Assembly (NCBI GenBank): GCA_963726135.1
Contig: CAVSBE010000008.1
Location: 1,674,001-1,738,000 of the forward strand
Length of the DNA stretch: 64,000 bases
Direction of reading: 5' to 3'
From: Bog-473 sp963726135
GTDB lineage: Bacteria > Actinomycetota > Acidimicrobiia > Acidimicrobiales > RAAP-2
This document shows, one piece after another, positions 8,304-15,126 of this stretch; positions within the stretch are counted from its first letter, which is position 1; every line of letters starts with the position of its first letter. The notes beneath the pieces were generated by a model. It was given only the letters and a program-made list of their open reading frames with translations. It was not told where the DNA came from and did not search any database. A program made the translations under genes and the position numbers.

Positions 8304-8321
8304 CTCTCTGCCCCGTCTCTC

Positions 8322-8378
8322 CGGCGACACCGGCGACACCGGCTCACGCCGGCGACACCAGCTCACGCGGGCTCACGC
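8322..8378. repeat. Short interspersed direct repeats between sufU and the LCP gene
   Basis: Within 57 nt there are three copies of CGGCGACAC (8322, 8331, 8350) and three of GCTCACGC (8342, 8361, 8371), partly alternating. The last copy enters the stop region of the convergent LCP gene. Units are too short and irregular for CRISPR. It looks like local slippage expansion in an intergenic region between convergent genes. Confidence 0.6.
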
Positions 8379-9755
8379 AGGGCTGCAGTTAACCGGGTTG
8401 AACGAGGGCGGCGGGGTGGTCGCCGGCGTGGTGCTCACCGGGGCGGCGGTGCTCGAGCTGGCCGCCGCGACGGTCGACGGCGTGATGGTTGGTGGTGGGT
8501 TGGGGTTGCCCGACGCGTCAGGCGGCGGGTTGGTCGGCGTGACCAGGCTGGAGCCGAAGATGTTGACCAGCATCTGCTGCGCCGCCGGCTGGTCGACCGT
8601 CAGGACGTCGCCCAGGCTGCCGAATCCGTTGGCCGACACCGTGGGGAGGGTCTGCCCCACCAGACCCGCCGGGTTGTACGAGTGGTAGGCGAGGGCCAGT
8701 CCGATCAGCTCGTTGAAGCCGAAGCTGTCGTCGATCTGGACTCCCTGGTGCACCGAGCCGATGAAGGCGTTGATCGTGAGCGGGTTGACCTTCGACTTGG
8801 CCGCGCTCATGAGGGCCTTGATGAACACGTCCTGGCGCTGGATGCGCCCGAAGTCGCTCGTCCCGTCGTAGTGCCAGTAGCCGTTGGCGTAGTACTCGTA
8901 ATGGCGCGCCCGTGCCACCGCGAGGGCCTGGGCCCCGTTGAGCAGCTGGCAGCCGGGCGTCGTGATGTTCAGGCCCGAGTAGGCGTCCTTGGCCGGGTAG
9001 GGGAAGTTGAGGTAGATGCCGCCCAGCGCGTTGACCGAGTTCTGAAAGCCGGAGAAGTCGACCTGGACGACGTGGTTGATCGGGATGCCGAGGTTGGCCG
9101 TGATGGTCTTCACCAATTGGTTGGCACCCGAATTGTAGGACGAGTTGATCCGGTTGTAGGTGCCGTACTGCGCGCTGTCGGGCGGGAGCATGGAGACGAC
9201 CGTGTCGCGGGGGATCGAGACGATCTGAATCTGCTTGGTCGACGGCGTCACCCGCCACAACTGCACCACGTCGCTGCGCTGCCCGGTGACCTGCGAGGCG
9301 GACCCGAAGGCCTGGGCCGACGAGCTTGACTCACCGACACGCGAGTCCGAGCCGATGACCAACATCGTGAAAGGGCCGCCGTTCGCCGCCACCTCGGCGG
9401 CGACATGGATCTTGTCGATCTGGTTGAAGCGGTACCAGAGGTAGGCGTAGCCGCCGCCGATCACCGCCGCGAGGAGCACGACGACCGAGAGCAAGGCCAC
9501 CACCGTCTTCTTTGCCCTGCTCCATTTCGGCGCCCCACTGCGCCGCATCGTCCGCTTGGGTCGCGGGCCGTCAGCGTCGATGCGCGCGCCGAGAGACCGC
9601 AGTCCCGACTCGTTGGCCACGCTCCCGCTCCCGGGGTCTGGCCCCGAGCGCATCTGGCGGCCGAGTGCGGCCAGCCCCTCCTGGTTCGCGGCCCGGCCAG
9701 CACTTCTTCGGGAGGAGCGACCCGACTCGTCGCCCGTCGGACGACCGTTCGCCAT
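8373..9755 (-). CDS. LytR-CpsA-Psr (LCP) family cell-wall glycopolymer ligase
   Basis: 460 aa from ATG 9755. A basic cytoplasmic N-terminus of about 80 residues precedes one transmembrane helix (about 84-107, VVALLSVVVLLAAVIGGGYA). The extracellular LCP domain follows: MLVIGSDSRVGE, RSDVVQLWRV, IVSIPRDTVVSM, YNRINSSYNSG and GRIQRQDVFIKALMS are the family blocks, including the arginines that bind polyprenyl pyrophosphate. The enzymes attach teichoic acid or arabinogalactan-type polymers to peptidoglycan. The tail is Pro/Thr/Ser-rich and ends near a lone Cys. The GTPTTT-poor, low-complexity tail is typical of actinobacterial LCPs. Confidence 0.93.
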   Translation of the reverse strand: MANGRPTGDESGRSSRRSAGRAANQEGLAALGRQMRSGPDPGSGSVANESGLRSLGARIDADGPRPKRTMRRSGAPKWSRAKKTVVALLSVVVLLAAVIGGGYAYLWYRFNQIDKIHVAAEVAANGGPFTMLVIGSDSRVGESSSSAQAFGSASQVTGQRSDVVQLWRVTPSTKQIQIVSIPRDTVVSMLPPDSAQYGTYNRINSSYNSGANQLVKTITANLGIPINHVVQVDFSGFQNSVNALGGIYLNFPYPAKDAYSGLNITTPGCQLLNGAQALAVARARHYEYYANGYWHYDGTSDFGRIQRQDVFIKALMSAAKSKVNPLTINAFIGSVHQGVQIDDSFGFNELIGLALAYHSYNPAGLVGQTLPTVSANGFGSLGDVLTVDQPAAQQMLVNIFGSSLVTPTNPPPDASGNPNPPPTITPSTVAAASSSTAAPVSTTPATTPPPSFNPVNCSPA

Positions 9756-9834
9756 GACGATGAACGGTACCAAGCGCCATCGTCCGATTGGCGGCAGGCG
9801 AGGAGTGGGCGCACCGCGCGGTCAGCACCGCTGG

Positions 9835-10581
9835 TCAGCGGGCTTCTGTGTACCCGCTGTACCCGGTCTGTTCGAGCTGCAACGCCAGGGCGGCATCGCC
9901 CGTGGCAACGATGCGACCGCCGACCATGACGTGCACGAGGTCTGCCTCGAGCTGCACCAAGAACCGGTTGAAGTGCGTGATCGCGAGGATGCCCACGTCC
10001 CACTCCGTCGTCGCGTGCTGGAGGCGGCGCGCCACCTCGCCCAGCGCGTCGACGTCGAGCCCGGAGTCGACCTCGTCGAGGATGCACACGGCGGGTCGCA
10101 GCACGCCGAGCTGCACCATCTCTGTGCGCTTGCGCTCGCCACCCGACAGATCGACGTTGAGCGGACGGCGCAAGAGCCGGGGGTCGAGGCCGATCGCCTC
10201 GGCCTCCTCGAGCATGCGGTCATCGAGCGGACCGGCCGAGCGGACGCCGTCCTCTGCCGCCGCGGCCGAGAGCAACGCATGGAGGCCGACGCCGGGCACC
10301 TCGACCGGGTGTTGCAGCGCGAGGAAGAGACCGGCACGGGCCCGCTGCCAGGCCGGCAGCCCGGTCAACTGGCGCCCGTCCATGGTGATGCTGCCCTCCG
10401 TCACCTCGGTGCCGGGGCGACCCATGAGCGCGTGGGCCAGGGTGCTCTTACCCGAGCCGTTCGGGCCCATGATCACGTGGACTTCGCCGCTGCGCACCGT
10501 GAGGTCGATGCCGTGCAGCACTTCCCGGCCGCCCGCCGACGCGTGCAGCCCACGCACCTCGAAGACGTGGTCGGCACTCAC
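9835..10581 (-). CDS. sufC: SufC-like Fe-S assembly ATPase (copy 2)
   Basis: 248 aa. Walker A GPNGSGKS, signature LSGGERKRTEMVQLG, Walker B ILDEVDSGLDVDAL and switch region ITHFNRFL all match SufC. The Q-loop segment is FLALQHPVEVPGV rather than the canonical AFQYPE of copy 1, and the two copies differ widely. It is the last gene of sufD-Rieske-sufC2, overlapping the Rieske gene by 4 nt, so it is the copy genetically linked to SufD. Both ATPases look intact; whether they substitute for each other is unknown. Confidence 0.92.
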   Translation of the reverse strand: MSADHVFEVRGLHASAGGREVLHGIDLTVRSGEVHVIMGPNGSGKSTLAHALMGRPGTEVTEGSITMDGRQLTGLPAWQRARAGLFLALQHPVEVPGVGLHALLSAAAAEDGVRSAGPLDDRMLEEAEAIGLDPRLLRRPLNVDLSGGERKRTEMVQLGVLRPAVCILDEVDSGLDVDALGEVARRLQHATTEWDVGILAITHFNRFLVQLEADLVHVMVGGRIVATGDAALALQLEQTGYSGYTEAR

Positions 10582-10901
10582 GGCAGCACCACCGAGACGG
10601 TCGCGCCGTCGACCTTGACCTCATAGACGTGGACGGGCTGGGTTGCCGGCAGCGAGCAGGGCTCGCCCGTCAGGAGGTCGAAGGTGCTGCCGTGCCGGGG
10701 GCACTCAATCTGGCACTCGTCGGCCCACACCTCCCCCTCCGCCAAGGAGTAATCCTCGTGGCTGCACTCGTCGTCGACGGCGTGGAACGTGTCGTCGCCG
10801 CAGCGCACCAGCGCGATCCGACGGCCCTCCACGTCGAAGCGCCGCGCCTGGCCCGCGGCAAGCTCGTCGGTCGTGCAGAGCGCAACCACCGTCTCAGACA
10901 C
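10578..10901 (-). CDS. Rieske-type [2Fe-2S] ferredoxin
   Basis: 107 aa small Rieske protein. The cluster ligands are in ECSHEDYSLAEG (Cys-x-His) and ECPRHGSTFDL (Cys-x2-His). The family includes the ferredoxin components of non-haem oxygenases, but in actinobacteria a stand-alone Rieske gene is common inside suf operons between sufD and sufC, exactly as here. GTG start overlaps the end of sufD by 8 nt, and its stop overlaps sufC2 by 4 nt. A role in electron delivery to, or maturation by, the SUF system is inferred. Confidence 0.93.
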   Translation of the reverse strand: MSETVVALCTTDELAAGQARRFDVEGRRIALVRCGDDTFHAVDDECSHEDYSLAEGEVWADECQIECPRHGSTFDLLTGEPCSLPATQPVHVYEVKVDGATVSVVLP

Positions 10902-12234
10902 CGGCGGTCACCCGCCGGCCACCGAGTGCTGTGCGGAGGCGGGCGTGGACCTCGCGTTGGAGAAGCCGGGTCACCTCGGGCACCGGTCCCCGGTCGATGA
11001 TGGCGTCGAAGAAGCCGCGCACGATGAGGCCCTCTGCCACCTCCGGGGCGACGCCGCGCGACTCGATGTAGTAGCGCTGGTCCTCGTCGATCGGTCCCAC
11101 AGTCGACGCGTGGGAGCACTTCACGTCGTTCTCGAGGATGTCGAGGTTGGGCACCGAGTCGGCGTGCGCCCCCTCGTCGAGCACGAGGTTGTGGTTGGTC
11201 TGGCGGGCGTCGCTTCGGACCGCGCCCCGATGGACCCGGATCAGTCCGCTGTAGACCGAGCGCGACCGGCCGGCCACCGCACCCTGGCACAACAACTCGC
11301 TGGTCGTCCGCGGCGACTCGTGGTCCTGCAGGGTCCGGATGTCGTGCACCTGGGCCCCGTCGCCGAGATAGGCCGAGAGCACTTCGCAGGAGGCGTCCCG
11401 TCCGTCCAGGGCGACGTCGGCGCGCACCCGGCCGTAGGAGGCGCCGAGGCCGACGGTGAAGGTGCGCAACGAGGATCCGCTCGCCCCGCGCGCCGCCAGC
11501 CGGGCGATCGACCAGGCGGCCCCGCCGAGGATCTGAAGCGACACGTACGACAGGGACGCGCCCCCCGCCGATGCCAACTCCGTGACCGGTACCACCAACG
11601 AGCGTGCGCCGCCATCGGCGCCGGCGAAGACCTCTACCACGGACACGCTCGCCCCCTCGCCCGCGCGCACGACCGTGCGAGGAAAGGCGGCAGCACCCGG
11701 TTCGCACCAGTGGACGACGAGGAGCGGCCGCTCGACCGTGACCCCGGCGGGCACGTCGACGAACAGCGGGTCGGGAGTGAACGCATCGTTCAGAAGGACC
11801 AGCGCGTCCCCGCCGCGCTGCACCGACCCGAGGAGGTGACGCGACGCCGGCACCTCGCCGGCCCGCCCGAAGGCGAACGCCGGCTCCTGTCCGTGCGCCT
11901 GGGCGACGGGGCCGGGGAGTCCGTCGTGCACGAGCACGCTTCCCGCCGTCGAGCCCAGCTCCTCCCGGAGCGCGGCCAGCAGGTCCGCCCCCGCCGAACC
12001 CGCTGGAGGGCCGGGCAGGTCCGCCGGGCCGGGCACGAACTCCTCGAGAGCGAGGTCGTCGATCGGCGTGTAGCGCCAGACTTCCTCGCCTTCGGAGGGG
12101 AACGGCGTCGATGCGAAGGCCTCGTAGCCGGCTGCCCGCCGCTCGCGGAGCCAGTGGGGCCCGGCCAGGACCGCGGACGCCTCGGCGCTGAAGGTATGCA
12201 GGGTCAAATCCTCTTTCCGGTGCGAAGGCGCCAA
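10894..12234 (-). CDS. sufD: Fe-S cluster assembly protein SufD
   Basis: Up to 446 aa. The N-terminal region (LRERRAAGYEAFASTPFPSE, WRYTPIDDLALEEF) and the C-terminal beta-helix blocks (DYDGRDASC-like motifs, HDIRTLQDHESPRTTSELL, ESRGVAPEVAEGLIVRGF) are typical of SufD, the partner of SufB and SufC in the scaffold complex. The start is uncertain: TTG at 12234 is the longest option, but an AAAGAGG ribosome-like site inside it favours a start about 20-30 nt further in. It heads the sufD-Rieske-sufC2 operon, separated from sufB by two genes. Confidence 0.92.
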   Translation of the reverse strand: MAPSHRKEDLTLHTFSAEASAVLAGPHWLRERRAAGYEAFASTPFPSEGEEVWRYTPIDDLALEEFVPGPADLPGPPAGSAGADLLAALREELGSTAGSVLVHDGLPGPVAQAHGQEPAFAFGRAGEVPASRHLLGSVQRGGDALVLLNDAFTPDPLFVDVPAGVTVERPLLVVHWCEPGAAAFPRTVVRAGEGASVSVVEVFAGADGGARSLVVPVTELASAGGASLSYVSLQILGGAAWSIARLAARGASGSSLRTFTVGLGASYGRVRADVALDGRDASCEVLSAYLGDGAQVHDIRTLQDHESPRTTSELLCQGAVAGRSRSVYSGLIRVHRGAVRSDARQTNHNLVLDEGAHADSVPNLDILENDVKCSHASTVGPIDEDQRYYIESRGVAPEVAEGLIVRGFFDAIIDRGPVPEVTRLLQREVHARLRTALGGRRVTAGV

Positions 12235-12274
12235 TGCACTCTAGTGGCCTCTGCCGGGGTCCCCACCAGGCGAT

Positions 12275-12280
12275 TAGCCT
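12275..12280 (+). promoter_or_regulatory. Candidate -10 box (TAGCCT) for the dienoyl-CoA isomerase gene
   Basis: TAGCCT ends 7 nt before the ATG at 12288. That spacing would put the transcription start at or next to the start codon, implying a leaderless mRNA. No ribosome-binding site is visible. Similar boxes precede several other genes in the window. Confidence 0.5.
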
Positions 12281-12287
12281 GCGGGCC

Positions 12288-13151
12288 ATGGGTGAGATGG
12301 CAGGATTTGAGTCGCCGGTCGTGAGCATCGAAGCGGACGAGGGCGTGGCCACCGTGTGGCTGGACCGGGCCGAGGCGCGCAACGCCATGGGCCAGGACCT
12401 GTGGCAGGACCTGCCGCGTGCCATGGCCGCCGTGGGAGGCGACCCAGCCGTGCGAGCAGTCGTCATCGCCGCCAAGGGCCCCCACTTCTCCGTGGGGCTC
12501 GACCTCAAGGCGATGGGCAACCTGCTCGCGGGCGGAGGCGACCGCGAGGGTGCGGGCACCAAGACGGCGGCTGCTTCCATGGCGGCCCGGGCCCGCGCCG
12601 GACGCACCGAGGTGCTCCACCTGCAGGACGCCATCACCGCCGTCGCCCGGTGTCCCAAGCCCGTCATCGCCGCCGTCCACGGTTACTGCATCGGCGGTGG
12701 CGTCGACCTCATCGCGGCCTGCGACATCCGGTTGGCCTCGGCCGACGCCGTCTTCTCCGTCCGAGAGGCCAAGATGGCGATCGTCGCCGACCTCGGCAGC
12801 CTGCAGCGCCTGCCGGCCATCATCGGCCCGGGCCACCTCGCCGAGCTGGCCTACACGGGCAAGGACATCTCCGCCGAACGGGCCAAGGAGATCGGCCTCG
12901 TCAACGAGGTCGCGACAGACGCCGACGGCGTGCTCAAGTCGGCGCGCGCCATGGCAGCGGAGATCGCGGCCAACTCCCCCATCGCGGTGCAGGGCACCAA
13001 GGCGGTCCTCATCGCCAACGAGGGGAAGACGGTGGCCGAGGGTCTCGACTATGTGGCCACGTGGAACGCGGGGATGCTGGCCTCCGACGACCTCACCGAG
13101 GCGGTCACGGCCTTCATGGAGAAGCGCAGGCCCACATTCACGGGGCGCTGA
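12288..13151 (+). CDS. Crotonase-family delta3,5-delta2,4-dienoyl-CoA isomerase
   Basis: 287 aa. FSVGLDLKAMG is the first oxyanion-hole segment and VHGYCIGGGVDLIAACDIRLA the second. VFSVREAKMAIVADLGSLQRLP carries the glutamate and aspartate that distinguish dienoyl-CoA isomerases (ECH1 type) from simple enoyl-CoA hydratases. The enzyme shifts double bases of odd-position unsaturated acyl-CoAs during beta-oxidation. It stands alone between divergent sufD and a convergent small gene, interrupting the SUF cluster. The ATG at 12288 is chosen over an upstream ATG because the TAGCCT box sits 7 nt before it. Confidence 0.9.
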   Translation: MGEMAGFESPVVSIEADEGVATVWLDRAEARNAMGQDLWQDLPRAMAAVGGDPAVRAVVIAAKGPHFSVGLDLKAMGNLLAGGGDREGAGTKTAAASMAARARAGRTEVLHLQDAITAVARCPKPVIAAVHGYCIGGGVDLIAACDIRLASADAVFSVREAKMAIVADLGSLQRLPAIIGPGHLAELAYTGKDISAERAKEIGLVNEVATDADGVLKSARAMAAEIAANSPIAVQGTKAVLIANEGKTVAEGLDYVATWNAGMLASDDLTEAVTAFMEKRRPTFTGR

Positions 13152-13220
13152 GGGAGCACGAGGTCGCCGAACTGGGGCGAGGCGTCACGAACCAGCCGCC
13201 GGGTCCTGACGGAACGGGCG

Positions 13221-13559
13221 TCAGCGCTTCCGGCGCCACCAGCGGCCGGCTGAGCGGTCCCGCCGGGCGTCCTCGGCGCGCACCTCCTCGAGCACGTCCG
13301 GGGCCACCTCGTTGACGATGTCCTCGGCGGACCCCAGGAGCTCCGCGACGTCCTGTCCTCCCGCTCCTGGCTCGTCCTCGAGTGCGGGCTCCACCAGGCT
13401 GCCATGGACCCAACCGACGTCGGCCATGCGCCGATGGTACGAGGGGCAATTGTCGGGGCAACGCCACGGTGCCTCGGGCGCGAGGTCCAGCACGCAGAAG
13501 CGCGCCGCCTCGCCAGAAGCGTATGTCCGGCTCTGGAAGTGGATGCATTCCTCGCGCAT
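13221..13559 (-). CDS. Small four-cysteine protein in the SUF locus
   Basis: 112 aa from ATG 13559. Cysteines at 5, 22, 34 and 38 (EECIHFQSRTY, RFCVLDLAPEAPW, RCPDNCPSYHRR) are spaced like a zinc or Fe-S ligand set; the rest is an acidic helical region (AEDIVNEVAPDVLEEVRAED) and a basic Trp/Arg tail. I do not recognise a named family. It is transcribed in the same direction as and directly downstream of sufB (46 nt), so it may belong to the sufB transcript and act in cluster handling. Alternative: a zinc-ribbon protein unrelated to SUF. Confidence 0.75.
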   Translation of the reverse strand: MREECIHFQSRTYASGEAARFCVLDLAPEAPWRCPDNCPSYHRRMADVGWVHGSLVEPALEDEPGAGGQDVAELLGSAEDIVNEVAPDVLEEVRAEDARRDRSAGRWWRRKR

Positions 13560-13604
13560 CGGCACGGCTCTATGGTGCCACGCCGCCAGCGGGGTCGTGC
13601 CCGG

Positions 13605-15005
13605 TCAGCCGACTGCGCCTTCCATCTGTAGCTCAATGAGGCGGCTCCACTCCACTGCGTACTCCATCGGCAGTGTCCGGGTCACCGGCTCAATGAATCC
13701 GTTCACGATCATGCCCATGGCCTGCTGCTCGGACAGGCCCCGGCTCATCAGGTAGAAGAGTTGGTCGTCGCCGACCTTCGAGACGGTGGCCTCGTGACCG
13801 ATCCGGGCGTCGCGTTCCCCGACCTCCATGTAAGGCTTCGTCTCGGAGATCGACTCGTCGTCGAGCAGGAGTGCGTCGCAGCGGACGAAGGACTTGGACC
13901 CGCGGGCATCGGGGTCGACATGGACCTTGCCCCGGTACGTCGTGATGCCGCCATCCTTGGAGATCGACTTGGACAGGATCGTCGACGACGTCTCCGGGGC
14001 GATGTGGAACATCTTGGCGCCGGCGTCCTGGTGTTGGCCCGCCCCCGCGTACGCAACTGAGAGGACCTCGCCGCTCGCCTTGGGGCCCATCAGGTACACC
14101 GAGGGGTACTTCATGGTCAGGCGCGACCCGATGTTGCCGTCGATCCACTCGACGTGTGCCTCGGCTTCGGCACGCGCCCGCTTCGTCACGAGGTTGTAGA
14201 CGTTGGTTGACCAGTTCTGAATGGTCGTGTACGTGATACGCGACCCCGGGAGGGCGACGAGCTCGACGACGGCCGAGTGCAGGGAGTCGGTGGAGTACAC
14301 CGGGGCGGAGCAGCCCTCGATGTAGTGCACCTGGGACCCTTCGTCGGCGATGATCAGGGTCCGCTCGAACTGACCCATGTTCTCCGCGTTGATGCGGAAG
14401 TATGCCTGCAGCGGCATTTCCACCTTCACGCCAGGTGGGACGTAGATGAACGAGCCACCCGACCACACGGCAGAATTGAGGGCGGCGAACTTGTTGTCGT
14501 TGGGCGGGATGATCTTGCCGAACCACTTGCGCACGATGTCCGTGTACTCGCGCACGGCAGTGTCCATGTCGCAGAAGAGGACGCCCTGGGTCTCGAGATC
14601 CTCACGGTTGCGGTGGAAGACCACCTCGGACTCGTACTGCGCCGTGACGCCGGACAGGTACTTGCGCTCGGCTTCGGGGATCCCGAGCTTCTCGTACGTG
14701 TTCTTGATCGCGTCGGGCAGGTCCTCCCACTTGTCCACCTGCCCGCCCGTCGGCTTGATGTAATAGAAGATGTTGTCGAAGTCGAGATCGGGCATGCGAT
14801 TGGCGAACCAGGGCGCCATCGGCTTGCGCTCGAAGTGCTTGAGGGCGCGCAGCCGGAAGTCCCGCATCCAGTCGGGTTCGCCCTTCATCTCGGACATCTC
14901 GCGCACGATGGACTCGTTCAGGCCCTTCTTGGGCTTGAAGACGTAGTCCTCCGCGTCGCTCCACCCGAGCTGGTAGCGACCGAGGTCGAGATCCGTTGTG
15001 GCCAT
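13605..15005 (-). CDS. sufB: Fe-S cluster assembly protein SufB
   Basis: 466 aa. Diagnostic blocks: NESIVREMSEMKGEPDWM, FFANRMPDLDFDN-like segment, FIYVPPGVKVEMPLQAYFRIN, HYIEGCSAPVYSTDSLHSA, TTIQNWSTNVYNLVTKR, MKYPSVYLMGPKASGEVLS and ETKPYMEVGERDARIGHEAT. SufB holds the nascent cluster in the SufBCD complex. The ATG at 15005 follows a clear AGGAG site. It is separated from sufD by the small Cys protein and the dienoyl-CoA isomerase gene, an unusual break of the sufBD pair. A GGGGA/TCCCC palindrome lies about 25 nt upstream. Confidence 0.96.
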   Translation of the reverse strand: MATTDLDLGRYQLGWSDAEDYVFKPKKGLNESIVREMSEMKGEPDWMRDFRLRALKHFERKPMAPWFANRMPDLDFDNIFYYIKPTGGQVDKWEDLPDAIKNTYEKLGIPEAERKYLSGVTAQYESEVVFHRNREDLETQGVLFCDMDTAVREYTDIVRKWFGKIIPPNDNKFAALNSAVWSGGSFIYVPPGVKVEMPLQAYFRINAENMGQFERTLIIADEGSQVHYIEGCSAPVYSTDSLHSAVVELVALPGSRITYTTIQNWSTNVYNLVTKRARAEAEAHVEWIDGNIGSRLTMKYPSVYLMGPKASGEVLSVAYAGAGQHQDAGAKMFHIAPETSSTILSKSISKDGGITTYRGKVHVDPDARGSKSFVRCDALLLDDESISETKPYMEVGERDARIGHEATVSKVGDDQLFYLMSRGLSEQQAMGMIVNGFIEPVTRTLPMEYAVEWSRLIELQMEGAVG

Positions 15006-15028
15006 GTGGCTCCTGAGGTCGGGGGAAG

Positions 15029-15040
15029 GGGGATTTCCCC
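15029..15040. promoter_or_regulatory. Palindrome in the sufB leader, candidate operator
   Basis: Perfect inverted repeat GGGGA-TT-TCCCC located 24 nt upstream of the sufB ATG, between a TA-rich stretch (15041-15057) that could serve as the sufB -10 region and the ribosome site. Position fits a repressor site or a 5'UTR hairpin. The binding protein is unknown. Confidence 0.4.
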
Positions 15041-15126
15041 TATGTAGATAGTAACAACTACCCGGGCCTGCCGAAACGCCCCTCAGGCTCCACCGCCGTG
15101 TCGCCGGCCGTGGCAGGCTCTGCTCC

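Noticed and set aside
8322..8378. Repeat cluster considered as a CRISPR array
   Set aside because: Units are 8-9 nt, unevenly spaced, with no spacers of uniform length and no cas genes.
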